NCBI RefSeq assembly: GCF_905147365.1
Contig: NC_056407.1
Location: forward strand, 21,559,980-21,623,979
Source: Aricia agestis
Lineage: Eukaryota > Arthropoda > Insecta > Lepidoptera > Lycaenidae
Direction of reading: 5' to 3'
Length of the DNA stretch: 64,000 nucleotides
Part shown: piece by piece, positions 11,334 to 20,918 of the stretch
Position numbering within the stretch: position 1 is the first letter of the stretch
How the letters are laid out: each line of letters begins with the position of its first letter
Program-made: the position numbers and the translations under genes
The notes under the pieces: model-generated
What the model was told of the DNA's origin: nothing
Database searches by the model: none
The model's input: the letters and a program-made list of their open reading frames with translations, nothing else

Positions 11334-11386
11334 AGTATATTGCTTATTACTATTATATAGACGCTACGTAGCCGTAGCGTCTATCG

Positions 11387-11560
11387 CAGGGGTTCCCAAA
11401 CTTATTTTGTCTACTGCCCACTTTGAGAAAAAAATATTATGTTTTAGCGCCCCCTTTGTTTCAATTTAAAATGCATTCAGATTAAACAAATAACCCCCCC
11501 AAGCCTCTACGTTTTATGTAAGTAGTTATTGCGCTTGTCACTCATGGATCTAAAGAATAT
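11387..11560. mobile_element. hAT terminus fragment (CAGGGGTTCCCAAAC)
   Basis: CAGGGGTTCCCAAACTTATT and the nearby AGCGCCCCCTTTG are typical of one end of hAT transposons. No opposite end was found in the window. Confidence 0.5.
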
Positions 11561-11880
11561 AAGGCTGAATATAAAGCCGTAAGAGAGAATATAAGGCAAA
11601 AAATATAAACACTAACAGTTGACTATGAAATACCTAGTCATAAAAGAAATATAAAAAATATACGATACGCTACGCTCAGATTTTCAATCAATTTTCATCT
11701 GATAACGAATGTTAGAAAGACTTCAGCAAACATAATATCTAAGTCAAAATAATTTAAGCTAGCACCAGCCGCGGTGCGCCCGCGCAGCGCGCCGGCGCGG
11801 TTTGAACTTTGAAGTGATATACCTAATTCATAATGAGGTCACAATAATTTACATCGAGTATTCAAAATACGATATCGCCC

Positions 11881-12073
11881 TTAGGCTGGCCTCACAAAGC
11901 CGGAATTTCATAATCGGAAATTCATATTCTTACAGATCGATCTATGAAGTTCATAATCTGAAAAAATCAGAATGTGTGTGGAGCGTACTGATATTGTATG
12001 GCATTCCGGTCTTTCTGAATTAATAATATGAATTTCCGATTATGAAACTCCGGTTGTGTGAGGCCAGCCTTAG
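11881..12073. mobile_element. TIR MITE (TTAGGCTGGCCTCACA ends)
   Basis: Left TTAGGCTGGCCTCACAAAGC and right AGGCCAGCCTTAG are inverted, with arms of about 48 bp sharing TTTCATAATCGGAAATTCAT. The frame at 11802-12023 simply crosses it. Confidence 0.8.
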
Positions 12074-12079
12074 AATGGA

Positions 12080-12404
12080 AACATTTGTCACTTTATTGTC
12101 AATCACGGTTTGTATACAATAATAGAAAACGATGAAATTATATGACAAGAATCGTGACAGGGGTTTGAATGACCTGTATTTTTTAATAATACTTTATTTT
12201 AAATGTTTTATACCTTAGAAGTTTTATGACTAATGTCTTAATGACACTAAAATTCCCATTTAATTACCTACATAATAAACGGACTAATTAATGAATATAA
12301 TGAAGTTATTACTTAAGTAATACATAATAAATCATTTATATTTGACAGCGTTGACTTGCGGCAGCCGTGACTGCGGAAATAAGTACGGTAGGTAGTTGTA
12401 CTTC
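12080..12404. other. No gene recognised
   Basis: AT-rich linker between a MITE and a SINE-like copy. Nothing supportable was seen. Confidence 0.4.
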
Positions 12405-12744
12405 TTTTTTTTTTTTAAATGAAATAAGGGGACAAACGAGCAAACGGGTCACCTGATGGAAAGCAACTTCCATCGCCCATGGACACTCGCAGCATCAGAA
12501 GAGCTGCAATAAGAGTATTCCCTCTTAAAAGGTCGTTACCGACCTTTTAAGAGGGAATAGGGTAATAGGGGAGGGTAGGGAAGGGAAGGGAATAGTTGAG
12601 GGTAGGGAAGGGAATAGGGTAGGGGTTAGGGGATTGGGCCTCCGGTAAACTCACTCACTCGGCGAAACATAGCGCAAGCGCTGTTTCACGCCGGTTCTCT
12701 ATGAGAACGTGGTATTTATCCGGTCGAGCCGGCCCATTTGTGCC
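12405..12744 (-). mobile_element. GGCCGGCAACGC-type SINE-like repeat
   Basis: The plus strand shows poly-T, then AAGGGGACAAACGAGCAAAC and GGGTCACCTGATGGAAAGC, a GGGAA/GGGTA minisatellite, and GTTTCACGCCGGTT. It is a poly-A-tailed retro-repeat on the minus strand, 5'-truncated relative to 13183, 14236 and 22598. The region around the central junction is rearranged: GGTCGTTACCGACCTTTT forms a small inverted repeat in place of GGCCGGCAACGC. Confidence 0.7.
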
Positions 12745-12999
12745 GAATAAATAAATCTTCAAACATGATTTTATGGTAGATTAATATTGTAATCGGTAAT
12801 TTCCAAACGAAATTGAGTTGTCACACAGAACACTGGAGAGGCGGCCAATTAAAATCATACTGGCCGAATATGACAAAAGTTATGGTTAATTTTTAATTAA
12901 TGAAAATTATTATTTTTTAACAAAAAATTAAAAAAATTAAAACCGCCAAGGTAAAAACAATAAGAATATTAATTAAAAATTATTAAATAATTCTTTAAG

Positions 13000-13695
13000 C
13001 AAAATCTTACTTTTTGGTAGGAAATGCTTAGTATACTTCTAATAAAACCAAAATCATCGTAATAATATTACGATGACAAAATGTATATGAAAACATATTA
13101 TCTTTTCATATACATTTTGAGGAATTCCCTCGATTACTTATGGATCCATCCCATCATCAGGTCACCACTTTTATGAACATTTACGTGGGAGAGCCATGCT
13201 TCGGCACGAATGGGCTGGCTCGACCGGAGAAATACCACGTTCTCACAGAAAACCGGCGTGAAACAGCGCTTACGCTGTGTTTCGCTGAGTGAGTGAGTTT
13301 ACCGGAGGCCCAATCCCCTACCCTATTCCCTTCCCTACCCTCCCCTATTCCCTTCCCTACCCTCCCCTATGCCCTTCCCTTCCCCTCCCATCTCTACCCT
13401 CCCCTATTACCCTATTCCCTCTTAAAAGGCCGGCAACGCAATTGCAGCTCTTCTGATGCTGCGAGTGTCCATGGGCGACGGAAGTTGCTTTCCATCAGGT
13501 GACCCATTTACTCGCTTGCTCCCGTTTTCATAAAAAAAATGAACAATGTACCAAATTCGAGTCAAACCCTATAAGTACAACACAAAAAGAATTTCGAAAA
13601 TCGGAACACAAACGGCTGAGTAATCGTTGAACATACAAAAGAAATAGATACAGCCGAACGTATTACCACCTCCTTTTTGGAAGTCGGTCAAAAAA
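13000..13695 (-). mobile_element. Family C-type repeat interrupted by a SINE-like insertion
   Basis: 13000-13180 (CAAAATCTTACTTTTTGGTA, TCCCTCGATTACTTATGGAT, CATCAGGTCACCACTTTTAT) continues at 13548-13695 (GAGTAATCGTTGAACATA, GAAGTCGGT) as in 33950-34350. The break is exactly filled by the repeat at 13183-13545, with the short duplication ATGAACA on both sides. Confidence 0.6.
13183..13545 (+). mobile_element. GGCCGGCAACGC-type SINE-like repeat, full copy
   Basis: Head ACGTGGGAGAGCCATGCTTC, then GAATGGGCTGGCTCGACCGG, a CCCTTCCCTACC minisatellite, AAAAGGCCGGCAACGC, CCATCAGGTGACCC and a short A tail. Target-like duplication ATGAACA lies at both borders. Translations rich in proline and leucine from the minisatellite are not genes. 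Confidence 0.75.
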
Positions 13696-13856
13696 AGAAG
13701 GAGAAGGAGAAAATGGTTCGGAGGCAATCTGAGGGGATTCCGAGGTGGAACGCGCTTGCATTCAAGTGTTTGGCGGACGCCATAGTTTCAATTGGAAATT
13801 ATTACGACGAATTGTAGTTTTATAATCTGTATTAGTAGAAACTCAAATAAGAATAA

Positions 13857-14087
13857 TCTATATACATATATATAAAACTCAAAGGTGACTGACTGACACG
13901 GTGATCTATCAACGCACAGCCCCAACCAATGGACCGATCGGGCTGAAATTTGACATGCAGGTAGATGTTATGACGAAGGCATCCGCTAAGAAAGGATTTT
14001 GATAAATTCCAACCCCAAGGGGTTAAAACAGGGGATGAAAGTTTGTATATTATAATACTTCTTAACGCGAACACGGGCAATAGCTCG
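13857..14087 (+). mobile_element. Helitron-like repeat, family G
   Basis: Starts TCTATATACATATATATAAA, passes through GACTGACTGACACGGTG, GGACCGATCGGGCTGAAAT and CCAACCCCAAGGGGTT, and ends CGGGCAATAGCTCG followed by T. The end is one base off the usual CTAG. Confidence 0.65.
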
Positions 14088-14235
14088 TTATTATATATTA
14101 TAGTAGAGATAGATTATAAGGTTGTATTACTTCGTACTATTCTCTCCTCGCTCATCTTCCCACGCCACTGTCTTGAACCAGCACTTTACGATGAAGGCCT
14201 TTCCTAATAACGTGAGTGAAGTTCCTTCATATTTG

Positions 14236-14560
14236 TTTTTTTTTTATGAAATAAGGGGGCAAACGAGCAAACGGGTCACCTGATGGAAAGCAACTTCCGT
14301 CGCCCATGGACACTCGCAGCATCAGAAGAGCTGCAAGTGCGTTGCCGGCCTTTTAAGAGGGAATAGGTTAATATAGTAAGGAAGGGAAGGGAATAGGGGA
14401 GGGAAGAGAGGGGAATAGGGTAGGGGACTGGGCCTCCGGTAAACTCACTCACTCGACGAAACACAGCGCAAGTGCTGTTTCACGCCGGTTTTCTGTGAGA
14501 ACGTGGTATTTCTCCGGTCGAGCCGGCCCATTCGTGCCGAAGCATGGCTCTCCCACGTAT
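14236..14560 (-). mobile_element. GGCCGGCAACGC-type SINE-like repeat
   Basis: On the minus strand it has the head TACGTGGGAGAGCCATGC, the CCCTTCCC minisatellite, GGCCGGCAACGCACTTGC and a poly-A tail (plus-strand T run at about 14237). It is about 325 bp, close to full length. Confidence 0.75.
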
Positions 14561-14647
14561 AAAGTGCGTCTGAAAAATGTTTGTATAACTGCTAAAGGTC
14601 TAAACCACTGATAGCACTAAATGAATGTCATTGATTTATTTTTTTAC

Positions 14648-14890
14648 TAGCGACCCGCCCCGGTTTCGCACGCTATGTCACTCACAGAAAAAAATATTTA
14701 AAATCGATACAGTAGTAGTTTTGATTTATATTTACTACTACCCGTGGCCCGCATTGGCCGGTACCGCCGTTTTCATTGTGTACAATTACACTTATATAGT
14801 ACACTAGCTGTTGCCCGCGACTTCGTCCGCGTTAGTATAGTAGATCACGTCCCAAGTATTATTTATTGTACAAAAATATTCAATGTACAG
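14648..14890 (-). repeat. Two truncated Helitron-like 3' ends
   Basis: CTAGCGACCCGCCCCGGTTT (about 14648) and CTAGCTGTTGCCCGCGACTT (14814) are reverse-read 3' termini of two common families, the second truncated soon after the hairpin. Between them lies CCCGCATTGGCCGGTACC. Confidence 0.5.
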
Positions 14891-14925
14891 CATTGACTTT
14901 CCTACGATTTTATTATATATAAGTA

Positions 14926-15488
14926 GATAGATGTTCCGCGCGGCTTCGCTTGCGTAATTTAGGAATATCACGCGACCGTACATTTTTCCGCAAAAAAATA
15001 GCCTATGGCCTTCCTCGACAAATAGGCTATCTAACGCTGAAAGAATTTTTTAAATCGGACCAGTAGTTACTGATATGAGGGCTTTCAAATAAGCCCTTTC
15101 ATATAATTTCCCCCGTTTTTTCAACATTTTTCACTATTTCTTTGCTCCTATTAGTCTTAGCGTGATAAAATATAGCCTATAGCTTTCCTCGATCAATGGG
15201 CTATCTAACACTGAAAGAATTTTTCAAATCGGACCAGTAGTTCTTGAGATTAGCGCGTTCAAATAAGCCCTTTCAAATAATTTCCCTCCGTTTTTTTCAC
15301 ATTTTCCTCTATTTCTTCGTTTCTATTAATCTTAGCCTGATAAAATATAGCCTATAGCCTTCCTCGATAAATGGGCTATCTAACACTGAAAGAATTTTGC
15401 AAATTGGACCAGTAGTTCCTGAGATTAGCGCGTTCAAACAAACAAACTCTTCCGCTTTATAATATATAATATATATACCTAGTATAGA
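14926..15488 (-). mobile_element. Helitron-like repeat, family B
   Basis: The minus strand begins TCTATACTAGGTATATATAT, includes GAACGCGCTAATCTCAGGAA, and ends with the GCAAGCGAAGCCGCGCGGAA hairpin. Three internal subrepeats of about 175-180 bp each contain a form of GGACCAGTAGTT (15057, 15231, 15410). The terminal CTAG is mutated to CTAT. Confidence 0.65.
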
Positions 15489-15978
15489 TTATTTTGATAA
15501 ATCTCGTAGGGTTCAGCCTGCGTTTGCAATGTAAGCGGAAAATAAATGTAATTATTTACGACATCTCACATCACATTAGAAACCTCACAAATAACAGTAT
15601 TTCTCCACTATTTAATGAATGTTATTACTTATTAATTATTATACTTATAAACCTTCCTCTTTAATCACTCTATCTATTAAAGAAAACCGCATCTAAATCC
15701 GTTGCGTAGTTTTAAAGATCAAAGGGACATGAGGACAGAAAAAGCGTATACTTACTATACTGTCAATACTATGTAGTGATGATACAAGACAGTTAAACAT
15801 TTTTTATTCATTTTCCTCATTCATTCAGCTTCTCCCACATTCAAGAATTATTCAAGAAGCGAATAAAAGAGGAAAATGCTTATGAAAGTAGGTCTTCTTT
15901 CTCGTCTATACAAGATGAAACTTTTGTGATGAATTATTATTATCATTAAGAATGTAGTAGCTAGAGGTATATAATATA

Positions 15979-16215
15979 CGAGCTTTAGCCCGCGGCTTCG
16001 CTCGCGTTAAGAAGTATTATTATATACAAACTTTCATCCCCTATTTGAGCCCCTTGGGGTTGGAATTTATCAAAATCCTTTCTTAGCGGATGCCTAGTGC
16101 CTACGTTATAACATCTACCTGCATGCCAAATTTCAACCCGATCCGTCCAGTGGTTCGGGCTGTGCGTTGATAGATCACTATGTCATCAGTCACCTTTGAG
16201 TTTTATATATATAGA
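15979..16215 (-). mobile_element. Helitron-like repeat, family G, full length
   Basis: Minus strand from TCTATATATATAAAACTCAA to the hairpin GCGAGCGAAGCCGCGGGC and AAAGCTCG. It is 237 bp and non-coding. Confidence 0.7.
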
Positions 16216-16303
16216 TTGAAAGATTGAATGATGCATATTTTATTCGGAAGCATTTCGCACGGATTCATTCGAATTGCGGTTTAGTTACCGAAACGGTAGT
16301 TGC

Positions 16304-16509
16304 CAGCGGGGCTAAAATGGTCGCTTTGGAGAATCATATATTGAATCATAATATGATTCAGTTTTCTTAAATCGCAAAATGCAAGTCTGCTTGCAATTCA
16401 TGTCTAGTTATTCGTACTAATTTGACATTTGTCAGTTTGACAGTTTTGGCAATTCATTTGCTGAATTGATTGAGAGGAATTGCTAAATGTTACCATTTTA
16501 GCCCCGCAG
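16304..16509 (+). mobile_element. TIR MITE (CGGGGCTAAAATGGT ends), copy 1
   Basis: Left CAGCGGGGCTAAAATGGTCG and right TTACCATTTTAGCCCCGCAG are inverted. The inside has TTTGACATTTGTCAGTTTGA and GAATCATAATATGATTC palindromes. Copy 2 at 16625 lies in opposite orientation. Confidence 0.75.
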
Positions 16510-16624
16510 TTGTCGTCATGGATGCCCGATGCTCAAAAAGCAGTTATAACTGATTTTGATAAAGCGTAAAATTGATTTTGATAAAAAAAAAACTATAGAA
16601 TTTGACAACACTCGAGCCAAACGT

Positions 16625-16830
16625 CTGCGGACCTAAATGGTCACATTTTGCAATTCTTCTCAAATCGATTCTGAAAAAGAATTGTTAAAACTGTCAAACT
16701 GTCAAAATATTAGTACGAATATTATATGAATTGCAAGCAGAGTGAAAATTTTGCAATTTTTAAAAAATGAATCTTATTATGATTCATAACAATATTATGA
16801 TTATCCAAAGTGACCATTTTAGCCCCGCAG
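16625..16830 (-). mobile_element. TIR MITE (CGGGGCTAAAATGGT ends), copy 2
   Basis: Left CTGCGGACCTAAATGGTCAC and right GTGACCATTTTAGCCCCGCA; the order of internal motifs is inverted relative to copy 1. The left end carries mutations. Confidence 0.7.
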
Positions 16831-16844
16831 AAACTCTATAAATA

Positions 16845-17340
16845 AAAAAAAACGGCCAAGTGCGTGTCGAGCCACGCGCAATATAGGGCTCCGTTGTACC
16901 GCTAGTTTTTGATAATTTTTGTATAGTCAATGAATATACATTTATAACGTGTTTTACACTACTAACATTATCTCAGTTACGTTCAAAGGAATTTGAACCA
17001 AAAGTTCCTTTGTACATTGCCGAATACATTTTTTTAGTTGATCGACTATAATTACTCAATAATAATGTATGAAGTCTTCCTAGCCATTATAGTTTTCTTT
17101 TTAAATTCAGCATATTTCCTACTCCCGTGATTTTTTTCACATTTCCAGAAACATTCATTTAGCTGGTAAGTACAAAGTAATAAGTAATAAGGGGCTGGTG
17201 TAAGACACTGGACTCTAACGATTTTTTCCACTTTAAAACTTCATATTTCACAAATAGATCCCTAAATCAGAAAATTATCTGAGAATACTCATAATATTTT
17301 TTAAAAACCTATCCAACGATACCCCACATGGTGGTAAATT
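16845..17340 (-). repeat. GGCTCCGTA-class repeat, truncated
   Basis: Begins ACGGCCAAGTGCGTGTCGAG and TAGGGCTCCGTTGTACCGCT, as in the near-complete copies at 22921-23793 and 52561-53352, and fades after ACCCCACATGGTGG. It preserves the uninterrupted TTCAGCATATTTCCTAC (about 17107-17123), the empty-site form of the 111-bp insertion at 23203. Confidence 0.65.
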
Positions 17341-17795
17341 TATTAATAAAGCAATAATTATTGTAGTATACTTAGTTTAAAGTTGAAACTGATAAAATGT
17401 GACAAATATTTTATTATTTTTGTAAAATTATTTTTCCGAATTCAAATTCAAAATGGCATTAAAATTAAAATAATTAAAATCTTATTCAGATAATATTAAA
17501 ATTTGTTTAAATTTTTTCTAACTTCTCAGTATAAGTAATTAGACGTAATTCCTGATAAATGTTATCAAACAATGCATACTTTAATTTAAATTTATTATAA
17601 TTTACATACTTAATACAAATTTATTTTTATTATCACTGTATGTAATGTAATGTAATCTTTTTAAGGAATTAATAAAGGCTTTTATATATTTATATATCAC
17701 TAAAGACAGCGCAATAGTTTTCCTATAAAAATAACAGACGATGTAAAAACAATGCGTAATGCCCCTAAAATTAAACTTAAAAAAAAACAACTTAC
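17341..17795. other. Putative intron downstream of exon A
   Basis: AT-rich sequence directly downstream (minus strand) of the exon A donor, with no frame showing ABC transporter motifs. No repeat boundary was recognised. Confidence 0.4.
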
Positions 17796-17934
17796 TTTTT
17801 CTAAACCCGAGGGATACATCCAGGCATAGGTCGTCGAATTCTATGTCGATAGAAGCGATAGCTTCGCCGGTGAAGCTCTTGCAGCTCCTTCTATCAACAT
17901 CAATTTGTTCCACTGTCAGGGTAGCCATTTTCAT
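17796..17934 (-). CDS. First coding exon of an ABCG-type transporter (exon A)
   Basis: Seen: an ATG-initiated frame of 46 codons plus one base, then the donor GTAAGT at 17790-17795. Two in-frame starts exist; the second (MATLTVEQ) has the better context, AAAATGG. The peptide ends SIDIEFDDLCLDVSLGFRK. Known: ABCG half-transporters start their nucleotide-binding domain with a strand of the form hydrophobic-x-F-x-x-hydrophobic-x-x-x-V, followed by a G-F/L-x-K segment before the Walker A region. Inferred: this is the N-terminal exon of an ABCG protein; continuation past the donor is intron. The exon at 52176-52305 is of the same type, strand and splice phase. Walker A, signature and transmembrane exons are not visible in the window, so the family assignment rests on a short stretch. 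Confidence 0.6.
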
Positions 17935-18100
17935 TTTTTTTTATATTTCACTTTATTCTCATATTATTCGGAATAATTGAGCTGAGGACGACTCGACGCG
18001 TCTACGCACGGCGCGACCGCTATCCACACTATAGTATCGACTAACTGCGCCCTGCTGTTTACTTTAAATACATAATATTTTATTTTCGCACGTAAATCAC
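17935..18100 (-). promoter_or_regulatory. Putative 5' UTR and promoter of exon A
   Basis: Upstream of the ATG the minus strand is GC-enriched and repeat-free for about 110 bases, in contrast with its surroundings. GCAGTTAG at about 18042-18048 resembles an arthropod initiator (CAGT core), and an ATTTAAA stretch lies roughly 20-25 bases farther upstream. There is no experimental support. Confidence 0.3.
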
Positions 18101-18237
18101 ACGTAAGTATATATTGTAGTTTCTTAACCTTTTTTTGAACTTGAAAATATCTGTTTTCCAGACGTTTTTTTGATAAGCGTTTTCAGGAACTGATATCTCT
18201 ATTATTGAGTAGATAAGGTCGAACTACTTATTTTGTT

Positions 18238-18404
18238 CATACGTCTGTCTGTTTTTTCGCGATCCATAAAACCATACCAATTTTTCGGCTAGATTTTTCC
18301 TTAGCTAAGTTTTCTAAGAAAGAAAGACAGACAGACAGACGGACAGACATCGAAGTCTCAGTAATAGGGTCCCGTTTTTACCCTTTGGGTACGGAACCCT
18401 AAAA
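18238..18404 (-). repeat. GGTTCCGTA repeat, 5' part only
   Basis: Minus strand TTTTAGGGTTCCGTACCC, AAACGGGACCCTATTACTGA and a (GTCT)n run, then loss of similarity. Confidence 0.65.
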
Positions 18405-18678
18405 CGAGCTAGTGGTTGTTGAAATTGTTTGAATGCAGGAGCAGCCGCGGGGAAAAGATAGATCGTAGTACAAAATATAATTAATAATATGATAAATATT
18501 TATAATAATAATATCATACATAATTATAGTATTTTAACCGACTTCAAAAATCAATGCGACCCGTATGTATGAAAAATTTCCAGAACTTCAGCTTCGGATA
18601 GGTGGTGGTCACTTCCCTCAGTCATGACTCATGAGGATACGACTAGGAACAGATGTATGTTGTGACTTGTATATTATA
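18405..18678. other. Short spacer, no gene
   Basis: AT-rich region with TTTTAACCGACTTCAAAAA near 18533, a motif seen in other lepidopteran repeats; not assignable. Confidence 0.35.
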
Positions 18679-18917
18679 CGAGCTTTTGCCTGCGGCTTCG
18701 CTCGCGTTAAGAAGTATTATTATATATAAACTTTCATCTCCTATTTGAACCCCTTGGGTTTGGAATTTATCAAAATCCTTTCTTAGCGGATGCCTACGTC
18801 ATACCATCTACCTGCATGCCAAATTTCAGCCCGATCCGTCCAGTGGTTTGGGCTGTGCGTTGATAGATCACTATGTCAATCAGTCAGTAAGTCACCTTTG
18901 AGTTTTATATATATAGA
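18679..18917 (-). mobile_element. Helitron-like repeat, family G, full length
   Basis: Same ends as 15979-16215: minus strand TCTATATATATAAAACTC to CGCGGGCAAAAGCTCG. Length 239 bp. Confidence 0.7.
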
Positions 18918-19039
18918 TTATATGGGTATGTTATAATATGTATGTATTTAACTATGTCCTTTTTGAATTCGAATGTGCTACGTGTTAAATAAATGTCAAA
19001 AGTATCGATAACCGAGTACAGTATCTTATCAAAATAATA

Positions 19040-19150
19040 TCCATACTAATATTATAAATGCGAAATTTACGCATCCGTCTGTCTGTCTGTTATCTCTTTA
19101 CTCCCAAACCGCTGACGGCTGAACCGATTTTGCGGAAATAGTTCACCGTA
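19040..19150 (+). repeat. Helitron 5' end fragment
   Basis: TCCATACTAATATTATAAAT, GCGAAATTTACGCATCCGTC and (GTCT)n are present; the 3' end is lost. Confidence 0.6.
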
Positions 19151-19159
19151 TGAATTATG

Positions 19160-19290
19160 AGCGTCCGCATTTTGGACGAAGGACGAAGGAAATCTGAAAA
19201 TGTCTCATCTCCAGCCGGAATTGAATCTGGACGCTCTCAAGTCCGCTCCAACGTCTACTCACTAGGCCACGGACTGGTGCCGATTTTTTA
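19160..19290 (-). repeat. tRNA-like SINE remnant
   Basis: The minus strand reads GTGGCCTAGTGAGTAGACG (A-box-like) and about 45 bases later GATTCAATTCC (B-box-like). This spacing suggests a decayed tRNA-headed SINE. The boxes carry mismatches, so function as a tRNA is excluded. Confidence 0.45.
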
Positions 19291-19399
19291 TTTTTTATGA
19301 GTGTAGGCCTGGATGTTTTTATTTCAGCCACCTCATTTACAAAATCTACCCTATGGGCTATGAACGCTGCCACCCACCTTTTAAATCCGGGGCTACCAC

Positions 19400-19550
19400 T
19401 AGGGCTTGCAATCCGGCGTCATTTTCAATCCGGACCGGATTTGACCGGATTCCCATCATCTGGTCTCCGGATACTACGGTATCCGTTACCTACAAGATTA
19501 TGCCGGACCAGCCGGAGTACCGGATTAGGTTTTCCAAATTGCAATCTCTA
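19400..19550. mobile_element. Small hAT MITE
   Basis: Ends TAGGGCTTGCAATCCGG and AATTGCAATCTCTA are imperfect inverted repeats around CCGGAT-rich sequence. The flanks GCTACCAC (19392-19399) and GCTGCCAC (19551-19558) match at 7 of 8 positions, as expected for a hAT duplication that has aged. Confidence 0.7.
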
Positions 19551-19737
19551 GCTGCCACGCGCGCTGAACGCTCAAAAAAGAGTGAAAAAGTTTTCAAGAT
19601 ATTTAATGCAACATTAATTTTAAGTCTCCGTTTAATGTTACACAATAATAATACTATCCGTTGTCCATTTATCGTATGAGATGGTTACTGTAGTGATAAA
19701 ATCGGGCGATTTATTTGGCACGGGTGATGCACACATT

Positions 19738-20215
19738 ATTATTTATTTATTTATTTATTTATTTAACCGTTTATTGCACACAAAAAACATGTAACAAGTT
19801 ATACTTATAAAGAAAGACGACACAACAGGTACTGCTTATCTCTAAAGAGATTTCTTCCAGCAGACCTAAGAAGAGAAATTTGATCAGAAAACGTCAGATA
19901 GGGCGTGCACAGATAAACACAAATGAAATATACAAATAAATTATTACTAATTACTATGTTATACATTATTATATGTACAACAAAAAAAACTAAATTAAAA
20001 TAATAATAATAACATACTTACTATATTATAATACAATATGTATACTATACCATAAACTATATAAATTATAATATACTATAAATAAATACATTATATATGT
20101 ATATTTAATATCATGGCTGGATTCAGAATTGAGGTAGTGCTCTTTCAAGCGTCTTTTAAAGACAGTAATAGTAGGACTATCACGGATGGCATGGGGAAGG
20201 AATTCCACAATCTGA
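19738..20215 (-). pseudogene. LINE ORF2 C-terminus and 3' UTR
   Basis: Read on the minus strand, 20208-20120 encodes FLPHAIRDSPTITVFKRRLK, which matches the region after the reverse transcriptase in CR1/jockey-like LINEs (W-N-x-LP-x-x-I-R...FK-x-x-LK). It is followed by an AT-rich 3' UTR and a (TAAA)n tail (plus-strand (TTTA)n at 19738-19765). The 5' part of the LINE is absent, as usual for truncated LINE copies. Confidence 0.6.
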
Positions 20216-20460
20216 CTGCATGAACAGTAAAGGAGTAGGAAAAGAAGTTGGAGCGATGGGATGGGATGGGATGGAATATTATGATGTAGTCAAAACAATA
20301 GTAAGCATATTATAACAATATAAAGTCTTAACAATTATTATTAGGTTGGGGAAAAAGTTTCTTCGCATTTAATGTAAAAATTCAAAAGGTTTTTTTATAA
20401 AGTTTATTTACAATTTACTAAAGTATACAGGTGCCATTTTGTTCGATAACTTTTTGCCCT

Positions 20461-20815
20461 TTATTTTGGATCCTCTATTCAAGATATCATTAGAAAAGCT
20501 CAATCAGATCTAGATGCTCTTCAATCATGGTTTCGAGAAAATCTACTTACCATTAATGCTGCAAAAAGTTGTTTCATGATTTTTAAAGCAAATAATAAAA
20601 TAATACAATCACACCAGCCGCTTTCAATCAATAATGTAATTCTGGAACAAAAACCATGTGAAAAATATTTAGTCCTACGGATAGACAATGCTCTATCGTG
20701 GAACAACCATATTGAGCATATTAGATTGAGATTCTCATCGCTCCTTGGCTCCCTACGTAACATCGCTCAAGTTATACCACACAAAAGTGGCATTTTAATT
20801 GAATTTTTCGTAACG
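20461..20815 (+). pseudogene. LINE reverse transcriptase fragment inside the mariner
   Basis: The plus frame reads DLDALQSWFRENLLTINAAK, then KYLVLRIDNALSWNNHIE and RFSSLLGSLRNIAQVIP. These correspond to the conserved blocks W-x-x-x-N-L-x-L-N-x-x-K, KYLGxxID-x-x-L-x-W-x-x-H and the leucine-rich stretch downstream of the YxDD box in jockey/CR1 LINEs. Both ends are cut and the frame runs into mariner sequence. No 3' tail is visible, so the fragment may be a rearrangement rather than a fresh insertion. Confidence 0.65.
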
Positions 20816-20918
20816 AAAATACAACGGAACGCCACCTTAAGTTTATTTCCACGGTTTGTCTATACTTTCGCATTTCTACTGGTGGCCGTGCTAGGGCTAC
20901 AGGACTATACGGCGGATG

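Noticed and set aside
12590..12640. G-rich GGGAAGGGAATAGGG tract as a quadruplex regulatory site
   Set aside because: It is the minisatellite of the SINE-like family, present in every full copy with variable length; no sign of independent function.
19155..19679. Frames of 72-108 codons on both strands around 19.3 kb
   Set aside because: They cross a SINE remnant and a small hAT; none has family motifs.
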